NCBI GenBank assembly: GCA_002452095.1
Contig: DKEG01000037.1
Location: 1-64,000, forward strand
Length of the DNA: 64,000 bases
Direction of reading: 5' to 3'
Source of the DNA: Bacteroidales bacterium UBA6828
GTDB lineage: Bacteria; Bacteroidota; Bacteroidia; Bacteroidales; Paludibacteraceae
The notes under the pieces are model-generated. The model was not told the DNA's origin, made no database searches, and saw only the letters and a program-made list of their open reading frames with translations. Positions 18,274 to 26,986 of this stretch are shown here, one piece after another. The position numbers were made by a program, and so were the translations under genes. Numbering within the stretch: position 1 is the first letter of the stretch; each line of letters opens with the position of its first letter.

Positions 18274-19096
18274 CTATGCTTTTTCAATGACAGGTTTCCA
18301 GAATTCTTCGTACTCATATTTGTGCCAGGCGTGGCAGCCCATAGGCAGGTTTCCTGTACGGGCGTATAATTCTTTCGGGAAGCGGTCGAAGGCGAATTGC
18401 AATGCCTCTTCGGGGGTGGGTCTGAGGAGCGCATAGTCACTCAAAGCCAACAAACAGCCCCAGAAATCATCTTCATTTCCACGCCAACGGTTCAATACTT
18501 CGGCAGGCGTATTGCGGGTGAAGCGTAGTTGCAAGGCTTTGATAACCAACCACCGGTAGTTGCGTTTCCAAACAAGTGGTGAGGTCAGTATATGCCACAG
18601 GTTGAAGACAGGTTTCTTTCCATCGAAAAAGCGCATAAACGCAGGGATACTGCGCAGGCTGAAACCGCCGTTTCCCACACGCATCGACATCACAGGCGAA
18701 TATACAGTTTGTTTGGCTTTGCCTATATTCGGCGCACCGATGTATTCATAGCCTTGCGAACACCATTTGCTCAAATCGTCTCGGAAAACGAAAGCATCCG
18801 GCTGATAAACAAGTATATGCGAATACCCCCCCCCGCTGGAAACAGGCGTAATATTCGCGCGAGAGACATAGTCGGTTATATCCGCTTATTCCTTTGAAAA
18901 ACTCCGGTGCAAAACGCATTTCGTGTACGGCTAATCCATACTCCGCCCACAATGACTGAAATGCGGATGTGTCCAAATCGTCGGGAGCAACGAGATAGTG
19001 GTCGTACTTCCCAAGCACCTTGCAGCATTGCCGCAGGGAGATTTCTTCCCAACGGTCTGGAGTGCGATAGACGGGAATGACGACCGCTATTTTCAT
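18274..19096 (-). pseudogene. DUF5672-type glycosyltransferase split by a frameshift at a nine-C tract
   Basis: Two frames together encode one protein of about 273 residues. The first (start 19096) reads MKIAVVIPVYRT through YNRLCLSREYYACFQRGG. The second, down to 18274, reads YSHILVYQPDAFVFRDDLSKW, YIGAPN, VGNGGFSLRSI and NEDDFWG. These are the landmarks of DUF5672, a glycosyltransferase-like family. They join perfectly if one base is removed from the run of nine C at 18836-18844. As written, the first frame goes on to a premature stop near 18746. The start overlaps the stop of the YfhO-type gene as ATGA. The shift could be phase variation, a real null allele or a sequencing error; I cannot tell which from one read. 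Confidence 0.85.
18836..18844. repeat. Homopolymer of nine C (poly-G on the coding strand)
   Basis: Slippage-prone tract inside the DUF5672 gene. Eight bases would restore the frame. Confidence 0.9.
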
Positions 19097-21660
19097 AGGT
19101 TGCATTGTTTCCGCCGGTAAACATTCATACCTATCACTGCGCAGCCGGTCATAGCAAACAGGGCAAAGCAGATCATAGACAGGATATTGCCTTTGTGGAC
19201 GCTGTCGGGATCAAAAATCATTGCAAGGGTATGTGTGCCGGCTGGGATGACTGCGGCACGAAGCATATAGTCGGCACGCGCAATGGGCAGTTCTACATCC
19301 GGATTGCCGTCCTTGTCAAGTAAGTAGAGTTTCCACCCGTGCGGGTAATAAATCTCGGAGAATACGGCTATCCTGTTCTGCTCGTTCTGCGCCGTGTAGT
19401 CCAAGCGGTTGGGGGCATAGTGCGTGAGTGCAATCTTGTCCTCGTTGTATGCCATAAGGGGTGCAACATCGGGCAGATCTACATTCAGTTTGTCGGCAAA
19501 CGACTTGTCAATAACCGCCATATTGCGGAGGTTGATTTTGCCGATGGCTGCTATCTCTTCGTTGGCATTGTCCACTACCTGTAGGTCATTGACAAACCAG
19601 CAGTTGCCCATTGCATACGGGTTTTCCACGGGCATCTGCTGTCCGTTTTGGAGAGGTACGATGGTGTACTTCATGTTGAGCATATTCAGTACGGGGAAGA
19701 TACTGTCGGCATTGCAGGGCAGTTGGAAACCATAGGTTTGTGAGATGGTCTGCATCAGCGGGTTCATCTCGGGAGCGATATGCACATCTATCAGGTCTTG
19801 GTAACGACGCAGTTTGGCTGCCGAATAGCCGCCGATGGACTTGAGGTAATAGGAAGTGCGTGCCTCATTGAAGGTGTTGGTGGTGAGGTTGAGGACACGG
19901 AAATGGCTCTTGTCCTGTAGCAGTTCTTTCTCGTAAGGCAGCATCTTAAATGCCTTATCACGGTCTTTGGGCGAGACGAACAGGCTGTCATTGCAGAAAC
20001 GTTTGTCCACCGTCCACATATCGGCTACGATGAGCAGTGTAAGGGCGAGACCGCAATAGAGGTTGAGGTTATGCACTTGCGGGCGGTTGTAGCGCATATA
20101 GGCATACACAAAGACTACGCCTGTACCCGGTAGAACAAAGAGCAGAGAACGCCACGCATCGCTGCGGAGCATAGCCGTACGCTGATCAAGAATAGCATTG
20201 TAGATCTGTTGTCCCACCTGCCCTTTCCATTGTGCATCGTAAGAGGAAGTTACATCAATACTGCCGCTCATAAGGGCTACGAACAAGCAGATAAAGCCTG
20301 TAACACCGCCTGCGATAAAGATACTATTGCGGAGATGCCTCCACGGGAGCGAACCGTCGGCAACAGTTTTGAGTGCAAGGAACCCGAGAAGCGGCATTGT
20401 GATTTCGGCTACAATAAGAATGCTCTCGACAGCGCGGAACTTATTGTATGCGGGGAAAAACTTAAAGAATAATTCTGTGAGCGGCATAAAATTATGCCCC
20501 CATGCGAGAAATACCGAGAACAGCGTGGCAACCAGTAACGCCCATTTGTACGGACCGCCTACGATGAGCAGACCCAACAGGAAAAGGAAACAGACAATGG
20601 CACCCATATATACAGGACCGCTGGTGAAGGCTTTTTCGCCCCAATAGGTGGGGGCTGACTGACAGAACTGCTTGGCTTGACGCGCAGGCACCTTCATTTT
20701 CTTCAGGTCTTGCTCCAATTGCGAATCCTTGCCAAGGTTATACCCGCTGGCACCGCCCATATAGTTCGGAATAAGGAATGTCATAGTCTCGTTGATACCA
20801 TAACTCCATGCGGTGGCATAGTCGAGATCAAGTCCTTTGGTCTTGTTTGTGCCATCGGTGTCTTTGACCAGGTCGGAGTGTCCGCCGCGCATCGTCTCTT
20901 CGGCATATTCCTGATTGACAAACACATTCGCACTGCCCATACCCATGCCTACGGCAAACGAGGCAAAGAAAACGGCTGTTGCTATACCGAAATGTTTCCA
21001 CTCTTTGGTTTTGGCGGCAGTCGCCAGTTCGGCAAAAAAGAAGATGCCTATCATCATGCAGATATAGTACGACATCTGCGGGTGGACGAAGAAACCGATA
21101 TAGGTGAAGAACATCACAAGCAAGGCACCCCAACCGTATTGCTTGCGATAGGTAAGGATGAAGCCGACCACGACAAGCGTCATCCATGTGATAGAATAGC
21201 ATTTACCGTGATGCGCTGCGGCAATGATGACAAAGAAATAACTGGACAATGCGATGGCGAATGCTCCAGCCAAACTCATCCATTTATCCACCTTGAAGGT
21301 ACGTAGTAAGAGGAAAAATGCCAGCAAATAGAAAGGGAAAATAAAGAACGGATTGCGATTACCGGCAGATAGAATCCAACGTATCGGATATAGAATTGTA
21401 TCGACCATATATCTACCATTCCCACCTATCTGATAGTTGGGCATACCGGAAAACATAGAGCCTGTCCAATAGGAATAATCACCGGTTTCCTGGTGATACC
21501 GTACGCTTTCTTGTACGGCTGCGGTTCCGTTGATGCTATCTCCGGCATACATCACTTTCCCTTGTACGGCAGGCCAGAAATAGATAACGGCAGCCAGAAG
21601 GAAGACTGCAAAGATCATCAAATAAGGTAAACAACGTTTGAAATTTGCTTGTATTTTCAT
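19093..21660 (-). CDS. YfhO-type polytopic membrane protein (GT-C-like)
   Basis: 855 residues with roughly a dozen membrane segments in the first 540, then a ~250-residue soluble domain and a last helix near the C-terminus. The N-terminal pattern (membrane helix, then the loop GKVMYAGDSINGTAAVQESVRYH, then SGMPNYQIGG) is the hallmark of large Bacteroidota YfhO-like proteins. These are related to lipid-linked-sugar glycosyltransferases of the GT-C fold; D41 in AGDS would sit at the GT-C catalytic loop. It is likely to transfer a sugar on the periplasmic side. It overlaps the downstream DUF5672 gene by 4 nt, so both probably serve one glycan. Confidence 0.85.
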   Translation of the reverse strand: MKIQANFKRCLPYLMIFAVFLLAAVIYFWPAVQGKVMYAGDSINGTAAVQESVRYHQETGDYSYWTGSMFSGMPNYQIGGNGRYMVDTILYPIRWILSAGNRNPFFIFPFYLLAFFLLLRTFKVDKWMSLAGAFAIALSSYFFVIIAAAHHGKCYSITWMTLVVVGFILTYRKQYGWGALLVMFFTYIGFFVHPQMSYYICMMIGIFFFAELATAAKTKEWKHFGIATAVFFASFAVGMGMGSANVFVNQEYAEETMRGGHSDLVKDTDGTNKTKGLDLDYATAWSYGINETMTFLIPNYMGGASGYNLGKDSQLEQDLKKMKVPARQAKQFCQSAPTYWGEKAFTSGPVYMGAIVCFLFLLGLLIVGGPYKWALLVATLFSVFLAWGHNFMPLTELFFKFFPAYNKFRAVESILIVAEITMPLLGFLALKTVADGSLPWRHLRNSIFIAGGVTGFICLFVALMSGSIDVTSSYDAQWKGQVGQQIYNAILDQRTAMLRSDAWRSLLFVLPGTGVVFVYAYMRYNRPQVHNLNLYCGLALTLLIVADMWTVDKRFCNDSLFVSPKDRDKAFKMLPYEKELLQDKSHFRVLNLTTNTFNEARTSYYLKSIGGYSAAKLRRYQDLIDVHIAPEMNPLMQTISQTYGFQLPCNADSIFPVLNMLNMKYTIVPLQNGQQMPVENPYAMGNCWFVNDLQVVDNANEEIAAIGKINLRNMAVIDKSFADKLNVDLPDVAPLMAYNEDKIALTHYAPNRLDYTAQNEQNRIAVFSEIYYPHGWKLYLLDKDGNPDVELPIARADYMLRAAVIPAGTHTLAMIFDPDSVHKGNILSMICFALFAMTGCAVIGMNVYRRKQCNL

Positions 21661-21726
21661 AATCAGTATAATTTACTTGTAGAATGTTTTATGGGAAATA
21701 GGTATGATAGTGTTATACATATTGCT

Positions 21727-22083
21727 CTATATCATTGAACGAAGATTCAGCAAGTCTTGGCGCAGACGCTCCAAGATAGCGGTGGCACGCTGCTTGTTGT
21801 CGGACTGTTTGTTGTCGGTCTCCAGTTCGTGGCGAATAGCCTCTATACGAGTGATTTTCAGTTCGTCACGGATATATCTGATACGTTCAATCAGTTCTAT
21901 ATCCGATAGTTTGTAGTAGCGGTTTCTGTGTCCGTCTTTGCGCGGGCTGAGTTGCGGAAATTGGCTTTCCCAATAGCGCAGCGTGGAAGCGGGCAACCCT
22001 GTCCGCTCCATCACCTCGCGAATGGAGTAGAAACGGTCTTCCGGGGCGTACGGACTGTTTGCACTATGTTGTTGCTCGTTCAC
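21727..22083 (-). CDS. MerR-family transcriptional regulator
   Basis: 118 residues. A winged helix occupies about 17-84: FYSIREVMERTGLPASTLRYWESQF is the MerR helix-turn-helix, and GHRNRYYKLSDIELIERIRYI is the wing and second helix. A short coiled-coil tail follows with no cysteine pair, so it is not a metal sensor of the classic type. It starts immediately after the stop of the lytic transglycosylase and is the last gene of the parA-parB run. Single MerR-like proteins of this size occur widely in Bacteroidota; the target is unknown. Confidence 0.88.
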   Translation of the reverse strand: MNEQQHSANSPYAPEDRFYSIREVMERTGLPASTLRYWESQFPQLSPRKDGHRNRYYKLSDIELIERIRYIRDELKITRIEAIRHELETDNKQSDNKQRATAILERLRQDLLNLRSMI

Positions 22084-23436
22084 TTACTTGTATATTTTCA
22101 GTTTGCGTCCTGCGCGGATATTGTCGTTTTTCAGCCCGTTCCACGCTTTGAGTTGCTTGACGGAGCAACGGAATTTCTTGGCGATGCCACCGAGGGTGTC
22201 GCCGTTCTTTATGGTGTAGTAAGTAACGCCGTTCACGCGGTACGCCCCCGAGATGTCCGTTACCTTCGCCATATCTATCTCCGCGCGGCGGTTGTTGATC
22301 AGTTGGTCGGCTTTGTGGGCATAAATACTGTCCTGCTGTTCGATAAACAACCCTGCTTTCTCCGAGGGCAGGCAGAGTGCATACGATGTTCCGCCGGGGA
22401 GAATGTCGCGCACGTACTGCGGGTTGAGGCGGCGCAGTTCGTCCATCGGAATGTCCAATTTGGCAGATACCTGCTCCAAGTGCAGGCGGCGGGTGGTCTG
22501 AATGGTGTCAGTCAGCATGATCTTCTCCGGCGGCGCGGGGCAGATGCCATGTTCGTCGCTGTAGTTCATTGCATAGTTGGCGGCAATGAAAATAGGCAGG
22601 TAACTGCGGGTCTCGCGGGGCAGATAGGGATAGATACTCCAGAAATCACGCTTGCCTCCAGCACGGTGAATGGCTTTGCTCACATTGCCCGAACCGCAGT
22701 TGTAAGCGGCAATCACGAGGTTCCAGTCTTGAAACACATCGTACATTGCTTTGAGAAAACGGCACGCCGCCTCGGTTGATTTCACGGGATCCATACGTTC
22801 ATCGACCAATGAGTTGATTTCCAGTCCGTAACGCTTGCCCGTGGCGGGCATAAACTGCCACAGACCGGCGGCACCCATATAGGAGTGCGCCTGCGGGTTG
22901 AGTGCCGACTCTATCACAGGCATCAGTTCCAGTTCATAAGGCAGACCGTATCTGTCCAATGCCTCCTCAAAGATCGGAAAATAGTACTCCGACATACGTT
23001 TCATACGCGCCACCTGTTTCTGCCCGCGTTGCACGTAGCGCAAGATAAAATTCTTGACTATCTGGTTATAAGGCAGTTCGACCACGCACGGCAGAGCCTG
23101 CAGACGGGCTTTATAGACTGAATCTGGCAGCACTATACTATCCTTGTATGCCACACATTCGGTGGTATCCAACCACCCCATTGCCCATTCCATCATACGG
23201 AAATCAATATCGGACAGGGTACTGTCGCTCCAATGTTGCGGGAAAACAATGGTTTGTCCGATGGTGTCCGCCATTGCTTCAATAATCTGCTCGATAGAGT
23301 CCATCTCCAAGGTGTCAATACGGAGTGTTTCTACCGAATCTACTATCTGCGGAGCGGGTTCCGAGGTAGGTTCCGCCTCGTTGGCATAAACCCACGTGCA
23401 TAGCACACACAATATGAATAGGAAGTGTTTTCTCAA
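22084..23436 (-). CDS. MltD-like lytic transglycosylase with one LysM domain
   Basis: 450 residues with an N-terminal signal peptide. The SLT (GH23) domain contains the catalytic glutamate E176 in PVIESALNPQAHS, followed by GAAGLWQFMPATGKRYGL and AAYNCGSGNVSKAI. One LysM repeat at about 399-449 (YTIKNGDTLGGIAKKF) binds peptidoglycan. E. coli MltD has two or more LysM units, so this is a shorter form. The enzyme cleaves glycan strands in the periplasm to give anhydro-muropeptides. It overlaps the DUF5683 gene by 4 nt. Confidence 0.93.
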   Translation of the reverse strand: MRKHFLFILCVLCTWVYANEAEPTSEPAPQIVDSVETLRIDTLEMDSIEQIIEAMADTIGQTIVFPQHWSDSTLSDIDFRMMEWAMGWLDTTECVAYKDSIVLPDSVYKARLQALPCVVELPYNQIVKNFILRYVQRGQKQVARMKRMSEYYFPIFEEALDRYGLPYELELMPVIESALNPQAHSYMGAAGLWQFMPATGKRYGLEINSLVDERMDPVKSTEAACRFLKAMYDVFQDWNLVIAAYNCGSGNVSKAIHRAGGKRDFWSIYPYLPRETRSYLPIFIAANYAMNYSDEHGICPAPPEKIMLTDTIQTTRRLHLEQVSAKLDIPMDELRRLNPQYVRDILPGGTSYALCLPSEKAGLFIEQQDSIYAHKADQLINNRRAEIDMAKVTDISGAYRVNGVTYYTIKNGDTLGGIAKKFRCSVKQLKAWNGLKNDNIRAGRKLKIYK

Positions 23437-24077
23437 AATGTTATGGCTAATTTGACCTCCGCACTGCGTTGTTGCTGCAGGTCGTAGTAGATCTGCGGTT
23501 CCACGTTCAGTGTCAGGTCGGGTGAAATATCAAAATCAAATAGTTGGGCATCCACGTAGGCATCCACAAGCGAGAGCGCATAGACCACTATCGTGGCGAC
23601 AATGCTCCAGTCGCGGTAGCGGCGATAGTTGCTTTGCCAGTTCTGAAGCGTCGAGGTGTACTTGCTTACGCCGCCGAGACGGTCGATGTCGTACCCCTCC
23701 GGCAGAATGGCATTGTAGGACTTCGACGGGTCGTTGGTCACCAATCCTGCCTGCGAGTCGTTGTATAGGTCGCGGTAGGCGGTTTTGTAACTGTTATATC
23801 GCGACTGGTTGAGCGAAATCGCATAGCCGCAGCCCATCAACCCGCCATAGACGATAGGCAGTTTCCAGTAACTGCCGTTGTATATCTGCCCCGCACCGGG
23901 GATAATTGCCCCGAGCCACACCGCTTTGAGTGCATCGGGGCGGCGGGACAGGTCCACATAGTAGCGGTACTCTCCATCGTCGGTAGTCGTTGTGTCGGGG
24001 GTATGGTAGATAGCATCATTCTGCGCCATCATTAGGCACGGAACCACGGCAAGCAATATGGTCAGCAGACGTCTCAA
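23433..24077 (-). CDS. DUF5683 domain protein
   Basis: 214 residues with a signal peptide ending at MMAQ. The core has PDALKAVWLGAIIPGAGQIYNGSYWKLPIVYGGLMGCGYAI, the signature of DUF5683. This Bacteroidota family has two or three membrane segments and sits between parB and a lytic transglycosylase in many genomes. Its function is not established. Conserved position suggests a link between chromosome segregation and cell-wall growth, but that is inference. It overlaps both neighbours by 4 nt (ATGA), so it is translated as part of the operon. Confidence 0.88.
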   Translation of the reverse strand: MRRLLTILLAVVPCLMMAQNDAIYHTPDTTTTDDGEYRYYVDLSRRPDALKAVWLGAIIPGAGQIYNGSYWKLPIVYGGLMGCGYAISLNQSRYNSYKTAYRDLYNDSQAGLVTNDPSKSYNAILPEGYDIDRLGGVSKYTSTLQNWQSNYRRYRDWSIVATIVVYALSLVDAYVDAQLFDFDISPDLTLNVEPQIYYDLQQQRSAEVKLAITF

Positions 24078-24916
24078 TGCAAACGTTCCAATATCGAATA
24101 GAGGTCTTCCTCGCCGTTGAAAAATATGGTCAGTTTGCCGTCGGCAATCTTCACTTTTTTGCCGATAGCCTCGCCCAGTTGCTGTTCCAGTTGCAGATAT
24201 TGCGGGTTGCTCTCTTTCTTGGCGGCTTTGGCTTTGGCGGGTTTCTGCGGTTTGTCCTCGCTGACCAACTGCTCCACCTTGCGCACGGACAACCCCTCGG
24301 AGAGAATACGCTGATAGAGGTCGAGTTGCTGCTCGGTGGATTGCGAACCGAGGATAGCGCGGGCGTGCCCCATATCAATCTTTTTCTCCTTGATACCCAT
24401 CTGTATCTCGGCGGGCAGTTTGAGCAGACGCAGATAGTTTGCCACGGTGGCGCGTTTCTTGCCCACACGCTCCGACATACGCTCCTGGGTCAGTTGGTAC
24501 TCGTCCATAAGCCGCTGATAAGCAAGGGCTATCTCGATGGCATCCAGGTCTTCACGCTGGATATTCTCGATCAGTGCCCATTCCATCACCTGCTCGTCTT
24601 TGGCGGTGCGGATATAGGCGGGAATGGAGTTGAGCCCCGCCATCTTCGACGCACGGAAACGCCGCTCGCCCGCGATAATCATATAGGTACCGTCATCGTT
24701 TTTGCGCAGTGTGATAGGCGAGATAACGCCGTGTTCGCGGATCGAATCCGCCAGTTCGGCAAGGGTGTCTTCGTCGAAGTTACGGCGCGGCTGGTCGGGG
24801 TTGGCAACTATCTTGCTCAGTTCCACCTCGCTGATACTGCTTCCGCCGTTGGTGTCCACATGCGTGGTATCAATTAGGGCGTCCAAACCGCGCCCGAGTC
24901 CTGTCATTTTTTTCAT
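24074..24916 (-). CDS. parB: Chromosome-partitioning protein ParB
   Basis: 280 residues. The N-terminal tail has MTGLGRGLDALI, which binds and stimulates ParA. The ParB/Srx CTPase domain follows, with ISPITLRKNDDGTYMIIAGERRFRASKMAG. A helix-turn-helix region (TQERMSERVGKKRATVANYLRLLKLP) recognises parS, and a C-terminal dimerisation domain follows. The Lys- and Ala-rich linker (KPQKPAKAKAAKKE) is typical. The gene follows parA after 11 nt. No clean parS site was found in this window. Confidence 0.96.
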   Translation of the reverse strand: MKKMTGLGRGLDALIDTTHVDTNGGSSISEVELSKIVANPDQPRRNFDEDTLAELADSIREHGVISPITLRKNDDGTYMIIAGERRFRASKMAGLNSIPAYIRTAKDEQVMEWALIENIQREDLDAIEIALAYQRLMDEYQLTQERMSERVGKKRATVANYLRLLKLPAEIQMGIKEKKIDMGHARAILGSQSTEQQLDLYQRILSEGLSVRKVEQLVSEDKPQKPAKAKAAKKESNPQYLQLEQQLGEAIGKKVKIADGKLTIFFNGEEDLYSILERLH

Positions 24917-24927
24917 AATGCTCTGTG

Positions 24928-25692
24928 TTATTGCTGGCGTCGGATCAGTTCCTTTGCCAGAGAGATATAGTTTTGTGCGCCTTTGCTCTGCGGGTCGTAT
25001 TCCAATACCGACATTCCGTGGCTCGGTGCTTCGCTCAGGCGGACATTACGCGAGATGACGGAGTTGAACACGAGGTCGCCGAAGTGGCGTTTTACCTCCT
25101 CGTACACCTGGTTGCTCAGTCGCAGACGGTTGTCGTACATCGTCAGCAGGAATCCTTCAATCTGCAACGACGGATTGAGTTTCGACTTGATGATCTTGAT
25201 CGTGTTGAGCAGTTTGGCAATACCCTCAAGGGCGAAAAACTCGCACTGTACAGGGATGATCACGCTGTCGCTGGCGGTCAGAGCATTGACGGTGATCAAC
25301 CCCAACGACGGAGAGCAGTCTATCAGAATATAATCGTATTCCGAGCGCACCTGCGACAATATATTCTTGAGCAACGTCTCGCGGTTGTCTATGTTGAGCA
25401 TCTCTATCTCTGCGCCTACCAGATCGATATGGCTCGGTATCAAATAGAGATTCTCTACCGATGTCTGAACAACAGCCGTATGTGGGTCTATTCCGTTGAT
25501 TAGGCACTCGTAAATCGTATTCTCAAGGTCGCGTATCTCAATGCCGAGACCCGACGAGGCATTAGCCTGCGGGTCAGCGTCCACGAGAAGCACTTTCTTG
25601 TTCTGCTGTGCCAAGGCGGCGGCAAGGTTGATCGACGTCGTGGTCTTTCCTACACCACCTTTCTGGTTTGCCAATGAAATAATTTTACTCAT
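24928..25692 (-). CDS. parA: Chromosome-partitioning ATPase ParA (Soj)
   Basis: 254 residues. Deviant Walker A KGGVGKTT at 11-18 with both signature lysines, then DADPQANASSGLGI (Walker A' region) and DCSPSLGLITVNAL (Walker B). It lacks the N-terminal DNA-binding extension of plasmid ParA and so is the chromosomal Soj type. It works with ParB to segregate origins. Its start overlaps the end of the upstream GT9 gene by 8 nt, so the operon begins with that glycosyltransferase. Confidence 0.97.
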   Translation of the reverse strand: MSKIISLANQKGGVGKTTTSINLAAALAQQNKKVLLVDADPQANASSGLGIEIRDLENTIYECLINGIDPHTAVVQTSVENLYLIPSHIDLVGAEIEMLNIDNRETLLKNILSQVRSEYDYILIDCSPSLGLITVNALTASDSVIIPVQCEFFALEGIAKLLNTIKIIKSKLNPSLQIEGFLLTMYDNRLRLSNQVYEEVKRHFGDLVFNSVISRNVRLSEAPSHGMSVLEYDPQSKGAQNYISLAKELIRRQQ

Positions 25693-26683
25693 ATATTCGT
25701 TTTATAATTTGTTCTGCATTGATGTCTCTGCACGCAAAATTATGGTAGCGGCAACAGTTGGTGCCGTGGCACGTACACGGGCGGCAGGCTAAATGGTCGA
25801 GTTGTACAATGTCTTTTCTATCCTGTTTCCACCCGGTAAAACCCAATTTCGGATGGGTGCCACACCATACACTCACGGCGCGTAGTCCGACCAACGAACT
25901 GAGGTGCTGGTTGGCGGAGTCCATACAGACCATACAATCCAGACGGCGCATCAGTTCCAACTCTTGCTCAAGCGGCAACCGCCCGGCGACACTCGTCGTG
26001 CGTGGGAAAACGCTAGCCCACTGGCGGAGCATTTCGCACTCTATCTGTCCCGCTCCGAACAGGAACAGCCGTGTATCGGCATCCTCCGACAGGCGGGCTA
26101 TCACCTCTTTGGTTATCCTGTACGGCAGCATATTCGATTTCGATTTGGCAAAAGGGGCAATGCCGATCCATTTGCCGCATTTCTCGCCGAACTGCTCCTT
26201 CACCGCTTGGCGGGCGGGTTCGTTTACCGACAATGCGGTAAAACGGTCGTCGCTCTCTAATCCCGCTTTGCGGAAAGCGGCTTTGTACCGTTCAAACTCG
26301 GTAGGTAGCGGCTGCGACAGGCGCAAACCGCACACTGTGATGAGAAACTTTTTCCACCGCCCGTAGTCTACACTATAGGTGCGGCTTCCGTGTAGGCGGA
26401 AAAACACCCGTAGAAACCATGTGCGCGGCACTTTCTGCAGGTCAATCACCACATCTATCCTGTACTGCCTCAAGTCGCGATAGAGACGCGACAGACCCCC
26501 GAAAGAGGTCAGATCCGCCTCGTGAAAACGCACGTTGGGCAACCCGTAGTACATAGCACTCAAGCGTTTTTTCGCTACCACGATAAACTCGTCATCGGGG
26601 TGCAGGGCGCTCACCGATGCTATGACGGGCACCGTCATTGCCACATTGCCGAGCGTCGAAAAACGCAGTACTAAATACGTCAT
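25685..26683 (-). CDS. Glycosyltransferase family 9 (heptosyltransferase-like)
   Basis: 332 residues. The GT-B pattern begins with MTYLVLRFSTLGNVAMTVPVI, the usual GT9 opening (RxSxxGDxxxT, here with N in place of D). The C-terminal donor-binding region has IGIAPFAKS and CMDSANQHLSSLVGLRAVSVWCGTHPKLGF. The C-terminus is cysteine rich (CRPCTCHGTNCCRYHNFAC), a feature seen in some GT9 members. It probably adds a heptose or related sugar to the lipopolysaccharide core. It is the first gene before parA, overlapping it by 8 nt. Confidence 0.87.
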   Translation of the reverse strand: MTYLVLRFSTLGNVAMTVPVIASVSALHPDDEFIVVAKKRLSAMYYGLPNVRFHEADLTSFGGLSRLYRDLRQYRIDVVIDLQKVPRTWFLRVFFRLHGSRTYSVDYGRWKKFLITVCGLRLSQPLPTEFERYKAAFRKAGLESDDRFTALSVNEPARQAVKEQFGEKCGKWIGIAPFAKSKSNMLPYRITKEVIARLSEDADTRLFLFGAGQIECEMLRQWASVFPRTTSVAGRLPLEQELELMRRLDCMVCMDSANQHLSSLVGLRAVSVWCGTHPKLGFTGWKQDRKDIVQLDHLACRPCTCHGTNCCRYHNFACRDINAEQIIKRIYE

Positions 26684-26767
26684 AAACGTTAATTATCGTG
26701 TAATTAGACGTTAATTATTGGTAAAAAACATAAATAAAATGTGTCGTATCATCCGTATGGAAAAGTC

Positions 26768-26800
26768 GGGTGGATGTCATAAGGATACCCTGTGGATAGC
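26768..26800. repeat. 11-bp degenerate tandem array
   Basis: Units GGGTGGATGTC, ATAAGGATACC and CTGTGGATAGC share GGAT at the same phase. The first unit matches the arrays at 33474 and 5438. Confidence 0.6.
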
Positions 26801-26932
26801 CTGTTTTTATACCCCGTTTCATTTATGTATTTTAATATCAATTCGATATAAGCATAATTGCCTTCTTTTCCGCCGTAGGCGAATAAGATTTATGGCAATT
26901 TATGGAGGTAAAAGCAAAGATTTACTTAGATT

Positions 26933-26955
26933 TCTTGCCGCTTTGCGGCAAAGGA
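26933..26955 (+). repeat. Palindromic element, variant copy
   Basis: Core TTGCCGCTTTGCGGCAA is a perfect 7-bp stem around TTT. It differs from the copies at 13216 and 51288 by one inserted T and one changed base. Confidence 0.65.
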
Positions 26956-26986
26956 GTTTTTATAATATCGAACTCACGTCATTTTA

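Larger units (their letters stand above)
26684..26986. other. 303-bp intergenic region with repeats
   Basis: No gene seen. It holds two direct copies of ACGTTAATTAT 22 bp apart (26686-26696 and 26708-26718) just upstream of the GT9 gene, an 11-bp array (26768-26800), and a palindromic element (26933-26955) next to the 3' end of the DUF4861 gene. No consensus TAnnTTTG is visible for the GT9-parA operon. Confidence 0.6.

Noticed and set aside
18274..18774. Separate complete gene for the second half of the DUF5672 protein
   Set aside because: The frame's first Met lies inside the conserved domain and the upstream half encodes the missing part in another frame.
24074..25692. Replication origin near parAB
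   Set aside because: No dnaA, gidA/B, DnaA boxes in a cluster or AT-rich unwinding region were seen; parAB is not always near the origin in Bacteroidota.
26686..26718. Two copies of ACGTTAATTAT, 22 bp apart, as an operator for the GT9-parA operon
   Set aside because: The spacing of two helical turns is suggestive, but AT-rich repeats are common in these gaps and no regulator or promoter supports it.
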